Assembly (NCBI GenBank): GCA_006384855.1
Contig: VCJN01003190.1
Location: forward strand, 62,001 to 126,000
Source of the DNA: Tetraselmis striata
Taxonomy: Eukaryota; Chlorophyta; Chlorodendrophyceae; Chlorodendrales; Chlorodendraceae
Direction of reading: 5' to 3'
Length of the DNA: 64,000 nt
The notes below the pieces were generated by a model that ran no database searches, was not told the origin of the DNA, and was given only the letters and a program-made list of their open reading frames with translations. Both the position numbers and the translations under genes were made by a program. Positions 10,930 through 23,849 of this stretch are shown here, piece after piece; the stretch's first letter is position 1, and every line of letters begins with the position of its first letter.

Positions 10930-12470
10930 CAATGTTAAATCCCCGAGCTCCTCGCTGATAAAGATGCGACGACGAGGTTGCAAGCCTACCTCGAGCGGTG
11001 GCTACAGGATGGTGGTACCTATGACCCCGTACACCTGGAGCTGTGGAGGCTTCTCGGACAAGACGCCGCGCATGCCTTGCTGAGAAGGTTCCCTAATGAG
11101 GTCCCGACGCCATACCCGGATCTGAACGCTCCCGGGCTGCTAGAGGTGGGTTTGTTGTCGCACATCGCACAAGACCTGGTTGGTTTCAGCGAAGGACGCG
11201 GCGGAGCGGAAGGGAGTACAAACGTCGTGGTTATGAGCATGGTGTTGAGCATGGTGTGTGTGCCCCTGACACCAACAGGTCATCCTGCCCCCGGAAGACC
11301 TGGACGTTTGCAAACCACGCGCAGGTGAAGCCGTATGACGGGGAAAAGGAGGGCAAAATCGACCCGTGGAAGCTGTGGCATTGGGCAAGGAGTGCGCTTG
11401 AGACCTGCGTCGGCAAAACGCAGAGGCAGATGAAGAGGTGCCCCCCCCCCCCCCCCCCCACCCCGCCCCCCCCGCCCCCTTCAACCTCTGACTCGTGCGT
11501 CGCTTATTCTGAGCGTGTGCCTTGCAGGAAGGCCGTGTTTGCCGCCTTGCTGGAATTGCGGCGCGCTTTCGTGGCTGGTGCCGAGAAGGCCGGCGAGCTA
11601 GCACCAGGGTTTTGGTCGTGGCCGGTGATCGCGTTGCTGTTCACCCCGGCGGATGCCCCCGCTCAGATCACCCACATAGATGGGCATGCTCCAAATCTGC
11701 AAGCCATCCTTGCATGCACGTGCCACTGCCGCCCCACTGAGGTGTACCGCGGGCCAGAAGTGAGCTTCACATATGCCGTGAAGCACATTCGGTACCCGGT
11801 GCGCCCCCCCCCCCCCCCCCACCCAGGCCGGTGGCGGGGGCGGGGGCGGGGACTGAGTGCCATCCATGTGTTGACATGAAAAGGGCCACGAGCATCACTG
11901 CCTCACGGAGAGGACGCTGGCGGAGACAGATCCGGGAGCTGCCGACTTCATCATGAGCCACAAGAACTTGATGCAGCCCCTGGAGGACTTGGAGCGTGGC
12001 ATATGGGTGTCGCCGAGGAGGACAGGCCCTACATGGAACAATACCATGGGTACATGTTTGGGTCGGACACGACGCACCGCGGGCCCGTGGGCGCCCCAGT
12101 TGAGTTGCCCAGCGGTAACCCCTGTCCCAAGTGTCGCGGGCGTGGCAATGTCCGCTTGTACGGGCAGGGGCACCTTCTGGGACTGCCTGGCCGCGGCCGT
12201 GCGGACGACCCTACCCAGTACACGCCGCTCCTGGCAGCCTACAACGAGGCACTCTACCCACACATCACCCCCCGCAGTGATGCTGCGGAGAAACGCAATC
12301 ACGAGTTGGCGGCGCAGTATGTGGCCCACTTTGGGGATCATGCTGTGTTGCCAAACCATTTGTATAGTGACAAGGACTACGCCAGCATCCATGCCAGAGC
12401 GAAGGAGCCGCGGCTTGTTGTTGAGGCTGCGGCTCCTGCTGCGGCCGCTGCCGCCTCCATCCCGCCGTAG
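10930..12470 (+). CDS. Multi-exon gene of unknown function with an HIDG motif
   Basis: At least three plus-strand exons are likely. The first (about 10965-11245) is helical (LERWLQDGGTYDPVHLELW). A middle one (11530-11800) contains PAQITHIDGHAPNLQAILAC. The last (11880-12470) ends in an Ala-rich tail, with a CPKCRGRG pair of cysteines near 12122. Introns hold the C runs at 11441-11459 and 11804-11820. THIDG could be the HxD iron-binding motif of a 2-oxoglutarate oxygenase, but the distal His and Arg are not clear, so I do not assign it. Near 12006 the frame shifts by one base without an obvious splice site, so the copy may be defective. Confidence 0.35.
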
Positions 12471-12837
12471 ACGATCGGGTCTAGCAGCACCGCTCGTGCT
12501 TGTAAATAAGCGACAATGGATCACGTCATGCTCCGGTTGTACTCCTACACTTCCTCCATTTTGGCGTGTGGGGGGGGGGGGGGGGGGTCCTGTTCTTATT
12601 ACTTGCATCGGTGGATGTGCTGGATATGGAGGTCACCGGGCACATCGCGTGGTTTCGGAGCAGTTCATTCGCGCCTCCTCGTCTTGTTTGCAATCGTCGC
12701 CCTAATCCAATGCAGGGTGAGTAGCTGGACACTGTGCCCCCCCTCCCCCCCCCCGGTTTATGTACCAAATATCACAAATAACAAATATCTAGCCGTGCAT
12801 GCGCCGCAATCGGTACCCAATGAGCGGGTATGTGACA

Positions 12838-12985
12838 GTGGTTTCGGAGCAGTGCAAGCATTCCGTGCGTGCGCACAAGCACGTACGACTGGGAATGAGG
12901 CGGGGGTTGCGGATGGAGTGCATTGGCGGTGCATAGAATAGCGTGTTGCTGGGGTTTTGGCTGCATCGGACGCCGTATTCCCATC
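12838..12985 (+). repeat. Left inverted flank of the satellite array
   Basis: Begins GTGGTTTCGGAGCAGT, continues with GGAATGAGGCGGGGG and enters the first satellite arm. The reverse complement of 23060-23207 follows the same order of motifs, so the whole array sits inside a pair of inverted ends. Confidence 0.65.
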
Positions 12986-15900
12986 CATCCGGCACGGAAT
13001 GTCCGGATTTCACACTTTTGTGTGTGAATGTAGTGTGAATATTACGCGTCTTTTACGCCGGGTGGATGGGCATCCGGCGTCCGATGCACCCCAATTATTT
13101 GCAGCACGCTAGTCTGTGCACCGCCAGTGCACTCCGCAAGCCCCGCCTCCGTCCGCTTAGGAACCGGTAGTAAGTGTTGTTGTGTGCGCACATCGTGACA
13201 ACATTACACGGTGGCAATTGCCATTAGCGGTGGATAATGTGAAGGCGTTTTCGAAATCGACAGAGAATGAGGCGGTGCTGGCGGAGTGCATTGGCGGTGC
13301 ATAGAATAGCGTGTTGCTGGGGTTTTGGCTGCATCGGACGCCGTATTCCCATCCATCCGGCACGGAATGTCCGGTTTTCACACATTTGTGTGTGAATATA
13401 GTGTGAATATTACGCGTCTTTTACGCCGGGTGGATGGGCATCCGGCGTCCGATGCACCCCAATTATATGCAGCACGCTAGTCTGTGCACCGCCAATGCAC
13501 TCCGCAAGCCCCGCCTCCGTCCGCGTGGGAACCGGTAGTAAGTGTTGTTGTGTGCGCACATCGTGACAACATTACACAGTGGCAATTGCAATTAGCGGTG
13601 GATAATGTGAGGGCGTTTTCAAAATCGACAAAGAGTGAGGCGGTGCTGGCGGAGTGCATTGGCGGTGCATAGAATAGCGTGTTGCTGGGGTTTTGGCTGC
13701 ATCGGCCGCCGTATTCACATCCATCCGGCACGGAATGTCCAGTTTTCGCACATTTGCGTGTTAATATACTGTGAATATTACGCGTCTTTTACGCCGGGTG
13801 GATGGGCATCCGGCGTCCGATGCACCCCAATTATATGCAGCACGCTAGTATGTGCACCGCCAGTGCACTCCGCAAGCCCCGCCTCCATCCGCTTAGGAAC
13901 CGGTGGTAAGTGTTGTTGTGTGCGCACATCGTGACAACATTACACGGTGGCAATTGCAATTAGCGGTGGATAATGTGAAGGCGTTTTCGAAATCGACAGA
14001 GAATGAGGCGGTGCTGGCGGAGTGCATTGGCGGTGCATAGAATAGCGTGTTGCTGGGGTTTTGGCTGCATCGGACGCCGTATTCCCATCCATCCGGCACG
14101 GAATGTCCGGTTTTCACACATTTGTGTGTGAATATAGTGTGAATATTACGCGTCTTTTACGCCGGGTGGATGGGCATCCGGCGTCCGATGCACCCCAATT
14201 ATTTGCAGCACGCTAGTCTGTGTACCGCCAGTGCACTCAGCAAGCCCCGCCTCCGTCCGCTTAGGAACCGGTAGTAAGTGTTGTTGTATGCGCACATCGT
14301 GACAACATTACACGGTGGCAATTGCAATTAGCGGTGGATAATGTGAAGGCGTTTTCGAAATCGACAGAGAATGAGGCGGTGCTGGCGGAGTGCATTGGCG
14401 GTGCATAGAATAGCGTGTTGCTGGGGTTTTGGCTGCATCGGACGCCGTATTCCCATCCATCCGGCACGGAATGTCCGGTTTTCACACATTTGTGTGTGAA
14501 TATAGTGTGAATATTACGCGTCTTTTACGCCGGGTGGATGGGCATCCGGCGTCCGATGCACCCCAATTATATGCAGCACGCTAGTCTGTGCACCGCCAAT
14601 GCACTCCGCAAGCCCCGCCTCCATCCGCTTAGGAACCGGTGGTAAGTGTTGTTGTGTGCGCACATCGTGACAACATTACACGGTGGCAATTGCAATTAGC
14701 GGTGGATAATGTGAAGGCGTTTTCGAAATCGACAGAGAATGAGGCGGTGCTGGCGGAGTGCATTGGCGGTGCATAGAATAGCGTGTTGCTGGGGTTTTGG
14801 CTGCATCGGACGCCGTATTCCCATCCATCCGGCACGGAATGTCCGGTTTTCACACATTTGTGTGTGAATATAGTGTGAATATTACGCGTCTTTTACGCCG
14901 GGTGGATGGGCATCCGGCGTCCGATGCACCCCAATTATTTGCAGCACGCTAGTCTGTGTACCGCCAGTGCACTCCGCAAGCCCCGCCTCCGTCCGCTTAG
15001 GAACCGGTAGTAAGTGTTGTTGTATGCGCACATCGTGACAACATTACACGGTGGCAATTGCAATTAGCGGTGGATAATGTGAAGGCGTTTTCGAAATCGA
15101 CGGAGAATGAGGCGGTGCTGGCGGAGTGCATTGGCGGTGCATAGAATAGCGTGTTGCTGGGGTTTTGGCTGCATCGGACGCCGTATTCCCATCCATCCGG
15201 CACGGAATGTCCGGTTTTCACACATTTGTGTGTGAATATAGTGTGAATATTACGCGTCTTTTACGCCGGGTGGATGGGCATCCGGCGTCCGATGCACCCC
15301 AATTATATGCAGCACGCTAGTCTGTGCACCGCCAGTGCACTCCGCAAGCCCCGCCTCCGTCCGCGTGGGAACCGGTAGTAAGTGTTGTTGTGTGCGCACA
15401 TCGTGACAACATTACACAGTGGCAATTGCAATTAGCGGTGGATAATGTGAGGGCGTTTTCAAAATCGACAAAGAGTGAGGCGGTGCTGGCGGAGTGCATT
15501 GGCGGTGCATAGAATAGCGTGTTGCTGGGGTTTTGGCTGCATCGGACGCCGTATTCCCATCCATCCGGCACGGAATGTCCGGTTTTCACACATTTGTGTG
15601 TGAATATAGTGTGAATATTACGCGTCTTTTACGCCGGGTGGATGGGCATCCGGCGTCCGATGCACCCCAATTATTTGCAGCACGCTAGTCTGTGTACCGC
15701 CAGTGCACTCCGCAAGCCCCGCCTCCGTCCGCGTGGGAACCGGTAGTAAGTGTTGTTGTGTGCGCACATCGTGACAACATTACACAGTGGCAATTGCAAT
15801 TAGCGGTGGATAATGTGAAGGCGTTTTCGAAATCGACAGAGAATGAGGCGGTGCTGGCGGAGTGCATTGGCGGTGCATAGAATAGCGTGTTGCTGGGGTT

Positions 15901-18900
15901 TTGGCTGCATCGGACGCCGTATTCACATCCATCCGGCACGGAATGTCCGGTTTTCACACATTTGTGTGTGAATATAGTGTGAATATTACGCGTCTTTTAC
16001 GCCGGGTGGATGGGCATCCGGCGTCCGATGCACCCCAATTATTTGCAGCACGCTAGTCTGTGTACCGCCAGTGCACTCAGCAAGCCCCGCCTCCGTCCGC
16101 TTAGGAACCGGTAGTAAGTGTTGTTGTATGCGCACATCGTGACAACATTACACGGTGGCAATTGCAATTAGCGGTGGATAATGTGAAGGCGTTTTCGAAA
16201 TCGACAGAGAATGAGGCGGTGCTGGCGGAGTGCATTGGCGGTGCATAGAATAGCGTGTTGCTGGGGTTTTGGCTGCATCGGACGCCGTATTCACATCCAT
16301 CCGGCACGGAATGTCCGGTTTTCACACATTTGTGTGTGAATATAGTGTGAATATTACGCGTCTTTTACGCCGGGTGGATGGGCATCCGGCGTCCGATGCA
16401 CCCCAATTATATGCAGCACGCTAGTCTGTGCACCGCCAGTGCACTCCGCAAGCCCCGCCTCCGTCCGCGTGGGAACCGGTAGTAAGTGTTGTTGTGTGCG
16501 CACATCGTGACAACATTACACGGTGGCAATTGCAATTAGCGGTGGATAATGTGAAGGCGTTTTCGAAATCGACAGAGAATGAGGCGGTGCTGGCGGAGTG
16601 CATTGGCGGTGCATAGAATAGCGTGTTGCTGGGGTTTTGGCTGCATCGGACGCCGTATTCCCATCCATCCGGCACGGAATGTCCGGTTTTCACACATTTG
16701 TGTGTGAATATAGTGTGAATATTACGCGTCTTTTACGCCGGGTGGATGGGCATCCGGCGTCCGATGCACCCCAATTATTTGCAGCACGCTAGTCTGTGCA
16801 CCGCCAGTGCACTCCGCAAGCCCCGCCTCCATCCGCGTCGGAACCGGTAGTAAGTGTTGTTGTGTGCGCACATCGTGACAACATTACACGGTGGCAATTG
16901 CAATTAGCGGTGGATAATGTGAAGGCGTTTTCGAAATCGACAGAGAATGAGGCGGTGCTGGCGGAGTGCATTGGCGGTGCATAGAATAGCGTGTTGCTGG
17001 GGTTTTGGCTGCATCGGGCGCCGTGTTCCCATCCATCCGGCACGGAATGTCCGGTTTTCACACATTTGTGTGTGAATATAGTGTGAATATTACGCGTCTT
17101 TTACGCCGGGTGGATGTATGGGCATCCGGCGTCCGATGCACCCCAATTATTTGCAGCACGCTAGTCTGTGCACCGCCAGTGCACTCCGCAAGCCCCGCCT
17201 CCATCCGCGTCGGAACCGGTAGTAAGTGTTGTTGTGTGCGCACATCGTGACAACATTACACGGTGGCAATTGCAATTAGCGGTGGATAATGTGAAGGCGT
17301 TTCGAAATCGACAGAGAATGAGGCGGTGCTGGCGGAGTGCATTGGCGGTGCATAGAATAGCGTGTTGCTGGGGTTTTGGCTGCATCGGGCGCCGTGTTCC
17401 CATCAATCCGGCACGGAATGTCCGGTTTTCACACATTTGTGTGTGAATATAGTGTGAATATTACGCGTCTTTTACGCCGGGTGGATGTATGGGCATCCGG
17501 CGTCCGATGCACCCCAATTATTTGCAGCACGCTAGTCTGTGCACCGCCAGTGCACTCCGCAAGCCCCGCCTCCATCCGCGTCGGAACCGGTAGTAAGTGT
17601 TGTTGTGTGCGCACATCGTGACAACATTACACGGTGGCAATTGCAATTAGCGGTGGATAATGTGAAGGCGTTTTCGAAATCGACAGAGAATGAGGCGGTG
17701 CTGGCGGAGTGCATTGGCGGTGCATAGAATAGCGTGTTGCTGGGGTTTTGGCTGCATCGGGCGCCGTGTTCCCATCAATCCGGCACGGAATGTCCGGTTT
17801 TCACACATTTGTGTGTGAATATAGTGTGAATATTACGCGTCTTTTACGCCGGGTGGATGTATGGGCATCCGGCGTCCGATGCACCCCAATTATTTGCAGC
17901 ACGCTAGTCTGTGCACCGCCAGTGCACTCCGCAAGCCCCGCCTCCATCCGCGTCGGAACCGGTAGTAAGTGTTGTTGTGTGCGCACATCGTGACAACATT
18001 ACACGGTGGCAATTGCAATTAGCGGTGGATAATGTGAAGGCGTTTCGAAATCGACAGAGAATGAGGCGGTGCTGGCGGAGTGCATTGGCGGTGCATAGAA
18101 TAGCGTGTTGCTGGGGTTTTGGCTGCATCGGGCGCCGTGTTCCCATCAATCCGGCACGGAATGTCCGGTTTTCACACATTTGTGTGTGAATATAGTGTGA
18201 ATATTACGCGTCTTTTACGCCGGGTGGATGTATGGGCATCCGGCGTCCGATGCACCCCAATTATTTGCAGCACGCTAGTCTGTGCACCGCCAGTGCACTC
18301 CGCAAGCCCCGCCTCCATCCGCGTCGGAACCGGTAGTAAGTGTTGTTGTGTGCGCACATCGTGACAACATTACACGGTGGCAATTGCAATTAGCGGTGGA
18401 TAATGTGAAGGCGTTTCGAAATCGACAGAGAATGAGGCGGTGCTGGCGGAGTGCATTGGCGGTGCATAGAATAGCGTGTTGCTGGGGTTTTGGCTGCATC
18501 GGGCGCCGTGTTCCCATCAATCCGGCACGGAATGTCCGGTTTTCACACATTTGTGTGTGAATATAGTGTGAATATTACGCGTCTTTTACGCCGGGTGGAT
18601 GTATGGGCATCCGGCGTCCGATGCACCCCAATTATTTGCAGCACGCTAGTCTGTGCACCGCCAGTGCACTCCGCAAGCCCCGCCTCCATCCGCGTCGGAA
18701 CCGGTAGTAAGTGTTGTTGTGTGCGCACATCGTGACAACATTACACGGTGGCAATTGCAATTAGCGGTGGATAATGTGAAGGCGTTTCGAAATCGACAGA
18801 GAATGAGGCGGTGCTGGCGGAGTGCATTGGCGGTGCATAGAATAGCGTGTTGCTGGGGTTTTGGCTGCATCGGGCGCCGTGTTCCCATCAATCCGGCACG

Positions 18901-21900
18901 GAATGTCCGGTTTTCACACATTTGTGTGTGAATATAGTGTGAATATTACGCGTCTTTTACGCCGGGTGGATGTATGGGCATCCGGCGTCCGATGCACCCC
19001 AATTATTTGCAGCACGCTAGTCTGTGCACCGCCAGTGCACTCCGCAAGCCCCGCCTCCATCCGCGTCGGAACCGGTAGTAAGTGTTGTTGTGTGCGCACA
19101 TCGTGACAACATTACACGGTGGCAATTGCAATTAGCGGTGGATAATGTGAAGGCGTTTCGAAATCGACAGAGAATGAGGCGGTGCTGGCGGAGTGCATTG
19201 GCGGTGCATAGAATAGCGTGTTGCTGGGGTTTTGGCTGCATCGGGCGCCGTGTTCCCATCAATCCGGCACGGAATGTCCGGTTTTCACACATTTGTGTGT
19301 GAATATAGTGTGAATATTACGCGTCTTTTACGCCGGGTGGATGTATGGGCATCCGGCGTCCGATGCACCCCAATTATTTGCAGCACGCTAGTCTGTGCAC
19401 CGCCAGTGCACTCCGCAAGCCCCGCCTCCATCCGCGTCGGAACCGGTAGTAAGTGTTGTTGTGTGCGCACATCGTGACAACATTACACGGTGGCAATTGC
19501 AATTAGCGGTGGATAATGTGAAGGCGTTCTCGAAATCGACAGAGAATGAGGCGGTGCTGGCGGAGTGCATTGGCGGTGCATAGAATAGCGTGTTGCTGGG
19601 GTTTTGGCTGCATCGGGCGCCGTGTTCCCATCAATCCGGCACGGAATGTCCGGTTTTCACACATTTGTGTGTGAATATAGTGTGAATATTACGCGTCTTT
19701 TACGCCGGGTGGATGTATGGGCATCCGGCGTCCGATGCACCCCAATTATTTGCAGCACGCTAGTCTGTGCACCGCCAGTGCACTCCGCAAGCCCCGCCTC
19801 CATCCGCGTCGGAACCGGTAGTAAGTGTTGTTGTGTGCGCACATCGTGACAACATTACACGGTGGCAATTGCAATTAGCGGTGGATAATGTGAAGGCGTT
19901 CTCGAAATCGACAGAGAATGAGGCGGTGCTGGCGGAGTGCATTGGCGGTGCATAGAATAGCGTGTTGCTGGGGTTTTGGCTGCATCGGGCGCCGTGTTCC
20001 CATCAATCCGGCACGGAATGTCCGGTTTTCACACATTTGTGTGTGAATATAGTGTGAATATTACGCGTCTTTTACGCCGGGTGGATGTATGGGCATCCGG
20101 CGTCCGATGCACCCCAATTATTTGCAGCACGCTAGTCTGTGCACCGCCAGTGCACTCCGCAAGCCCCGCCTCCATCCGCGTCGGAACCGGTAGTAAGTGT
20201 TGTTGTGTGCGCACATCGTGACAACATTACACGGTGGCAATTGCAATTAGCGGTGGATAATGTGAAGGCGTTATCGAAATCGACAGAGAATGAGGCGGTG
20301 CTGGCGGAGTGCATTGGCGGTGCATAGAATAGCGTGTTGCTGGGGTTTTGGCTGCATCGGGCGCCGTGTTCCCATCAATCCGGCACGGAATGTCCGGTTT
20401 TCACACATTTGTGTGTGAATATAGTGTGAATATTACGCGTCTTTTACGCCGGGTGGATGTATGGGCATCCGGCGTCCGATGCACCCCAATTATTTGCAGC
20501 ACGCTAGTCTGTGCACCGCCAGTGCACTCCGCAAGCCCCGCCTCCATCCGCGTCGGAACCGGTAGTAAGTGTTGTTGTGTGCGCACATCGTGACAACATT
20601 ACACGGTGGCAATTGCAATTAGCGGTGGATAATGTGAAGGCGTTCTCGAAATCGACAGAGAATGAGGCGGTGCTGGCGGAGTGCATTGGCGGTGCATAGA
20701 ATAGCGTGTTGCTGGGGTTTTGGCTGCATCGGGCGCCGTGTTCCCATCAATCCGGCACGGAATGTCCGGTTTTCACACATTTGTGTGTGAATATAGTGTG
20801 AATATTACGCGTCTTTTACGCCGGGTGGATGTATGGGCATCCGGCGTCCGATGCACCCCAATTATTTGCAGCACGCTAGTCTGTGCACCGCCAGTGCACT
20901 CCGCAAGCCCCGCCTCCATCCGCGTCGGAACCGGTAGTAAGTGTTGTTGTGTGCGCACATCGTGACAACATTACACGGTGGCAATTGCAATTAGCGGTGG
21001 ATAATGTGAAGGCGTTCTCGAAATCGACAGAGAATGAGGCGGTGCTGGCGGAGTGCATTGGCGGTGCATAGAATAGCGTGTTGCTGGGGTTTTGGCTGCA
21101 TCGGGCGCCGTGTTCCCATCAATCCGGCACGGAATGTCCGGTTTTCACACATTTGTGTGTGAATATAGTGTGAATATTACGCGTCTTTTACGCCGGGTGG
21201 ATGTATGGGCATCCGGCGTCCGATGCACCCCAATTATTTGCAGCACGCTAGTCTGTGCACCGCCAGTGCACTCCGCAAGCCCCGCCTCCATCCGCGTCGG
21301 AACCGGTAGTAAGTGTTGTTGTGTGCGCACATCGTGACAACATTACACGGTGGCAATTGCAATTAGCGGTGGATAATGTGAAGGCGTTCTCGAAATCGAC
21401 AGAGAATGAGGCGGTGCTGGCGGAGTGCATTGGCGGTGCATAGAATAGCGTGTTGCTGGGGTTTTGGCTGCATCGGGCGCCGTGTTCCCATCAATCCGGC
21501 ACGGAATGTCCGGTTTTCACACATTTGTGTGTGAATATAGTGTGAATATTACGCGTCTTTTACGCCGGGTGGATGTATGGGCATCCGGCGTCCGATGCAC
21601 CCCAATTATTTGCAGCACGCTAGTCTGTGCACCGCCAGTGCACTCCGCAAGCCCCGCCTCCATCCGCGTCGGAACCGGTAGTAAGTGTTGTTGTGTGCGC
21701 ACATCGTGACAACATTACACGGTGGCAATTGCAATTAGCGGTGGATAATGTGAAGGCGTTATCGAAATCGACAGAGAATGAGGCGGTGCTGGCGGAGTGC
21801 ATTGGCGGTGCATAGAATAGCGTGTTGCTGGGGTTTTGGCTGCATCGGGCGCCGTGTTCCCATCAATCCGGCACGGAATGTCCGGTTTTCACACATTTGT

Positions 21901-23059
21901 GTGTGAATATAGTGTGAATATTACGCGTCTTTTACGCCGGGTGGATGTATGGGCATCCGGCGTCCGATGCACCCCAATTATTTGCAGCACGCTAGTCTGT
22001 GCACCGCCAGTGCACTCCGCAAGCCCCGCCTCCATCCGCGTCGGAACCGGTAGTAAGTGTTGTTGTGTGCGCACATCGTGACAACATTACACGGTGGCAA
22101 TTGCAATTAGCGGTGGATAATGTGAAGGCGTTATCGAAATCGACAGAGAATGAGGCGGTGCTGGCGGAGTGCATTGGCGGTGCATAGAATAGCGTGTTGC
22201 TGGGGTTTTGGCTGCATCGGGCGCCGTGTTCCCATCAATCCGGCACGGAATGTCCGGTTTTCACACATTTGTGTGTGAATATAGTGTGAATATTACGCGT
22301 CTTTTACGCCGGGTGGATGTATGGGCATCCGGCGTCCGATGCACCCCAATTATTTGCAGCACGCTAGTCTGTGCACCGCCAGTGCACTCCGCAAGCCCCG
22401 CCTCCATCCGCGTCGGAACCGGTAGTAAGTGTTGTTGTGTGCGCACATCGTGACAACATTACACGGTGGCAATTGCAATTAGCGGTGGATAATGTGAAGG
22501 CGTTTTCGAAATCGACAGAGAATGAGGCGGTGCTGGCGGAGTGCATTGGCGGTGCATAGAATAGCGTGTTGCTGGGGTTTTGGCTGCATCGGACGCCGTA
22601 TTCCCATCCATCCGGCACGGAATGTCCGGTTTTCACACATTTGTGTGTGAATATAGTGTGAATATTACGCGTCTTTTACGCCGGGTGGATGGGCATCCGG
22701 CGTCCGATGCACCCCAATTATTTGCAGCACGCTAGTCTGTGCACCGCCAGTGCACTCCGCAAGCCCCGCCTCCATCCGCGTCGGAACCGGTAGTAAGTGT
22801 TGTTGTGTGCGCACATCGTGACAACATTACACGGTGGCAATTGCAATTAGCGGTGGATAATGTGAAGGCGTTTTCGAAATCGACAGAGAATGAGGCGGTG
22901 CTGGCGGAGTGCATTGGCGGTGCATAGAATAGCGTGTTGCTGGGGTTTTGGCTGCATCGGACGCCGTATTCCCATCCATCCGGCACGGAATGTCCGGTTT
23001 TCACACATTTGTGTGTGAATATAGTGTGAATATTACGTACGCGTCTTTTACGCCGGGTG

Positions 23060-23207
23060 GATGGGCATCCGGCGTCCGATGCACCCCGAATCTCACCAAC
23101 ACGCTACTCTACGCACCCCCAATGCACTCCGCCAGCCCCGCCTCTTTCCGCGCAAGTCCTACGTTCCATTGTATGTATATACATACGTACATGTACTGCT
23201 CCGAAAC
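23060..23207 (-). repeat. Right inverted flank of the satellite array
   Basis: Read on the minus strand it begins CTGGTTTCGGAGCAGT, then GGAAAGAGGCGGGGCT, then a diverged satellite arm. This mirrors 12838-12985. I see no convincing target-site duplication outside the two ends. Confidence 0.65.
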
Positions 23208-23849
23208 CAGCCCAAACTTAATGAGTGCACAAGTGTAAATGGGGGGGGGGGGGGGGGTGGAAGCGGGGCATCCACTCACACATACCCCGGCGATGCATGA
23301 CAGATATTACATGCCGTGGCGGGTCGGCGGGCCGACCCGGCGGGGGGTGGGGGCGGGGTGGGTGGGGGGTCTATTCAACTACACGCGCGACAGTGTCGTT
23401 TCTTGGAGCAGTATATGTGCCCGGCCTCATTTATACCGCCCCCTACCTGCGCTGCATGGTCCACCCCTACGAATTACTTAGCACAAACCGCCATTACTCA
23501 ATAGGAACCTAGCATAGCCATGCTTATATGCCCGCTTTGCCGATCAACTTCTACGCACTTCCCGTCCCTCAGCCGCCCGACATGGGGGTTAAGCCGCCAG
23601 CCTCGGCAGTTGCTTAGCCAGACTTAGCATCCCGTACCGTGTCCATGGCTTCGCAGCTCTGCCGCCGGCACACGCCGAGTCCGGCGCTTGCTGCCGCCGG
23701 GTTGCGCACGCATGCACGCACGGTAATACGCCGCCGACGCCGCCACGTTTACTTCCACCACCTTCGCCAGCCGCAGCTTCGCACGCCGTTCCGCCGACAT
23801 ACGAAACGCACGAATCCCCCCCCCCCCCCCCCCCCCCCGTCCCCGCGTC
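23208..23849. other. Intergenic, low complexity
   Basis: Contains a G run near 23240 and a 23-nt C run at 23816-23838. A minus-strand basic stretch around 23630-23810 (SAERRAKLRLAKVVEVN) could be an exon, but nothing joins to it convincingly. Confidence 0.35.

Larger units (their letters stand above)
12838..23207. repeat. Satellite array, about 28 units of 368-372 bp
   Basis: Head-to-tail units repeat at 368 bp up to about 17.1 kb and at 371-372 bp from 17.1 to 22.6 kb, then at 368 bp again. The longer units carry a 4-bp insertion (GGATGTATGGGC instead of GGATGGGC), and the 371-bp ones also lack one T in GCGTTTTCG. Each unit has two inverted arms of about 80 bp, from GCGGAGTGCA to GCATCGGACGCC and back, around an AT-richer centre with CACACATTTGTGTGTG. 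A spacer of about 140 bp follows. Copies are nearly identical, so the array is young or homogenised. Confidence 0.95.

Noticed and set aside
12645-12670. Left end of the satellite-bearing element at the earlier TGGTTTCGGAGCAGT copy
   Set aside because: The bases after this copy do not match the right flank, while those after 12838 do, so 12838 is the better border.
13157-23004. Repeated 60-92 residue open frames in every satellite unit
   Set aside because: They recur only because the units are nearly identical. Their frames break with the 4-bp and 1-bp unit variants, and several overlap on both strands.
12838-23207. CRISPR array
   Set aside because: The units are contiguous long satellites without unique spacers, and the setting is eukaryotic.
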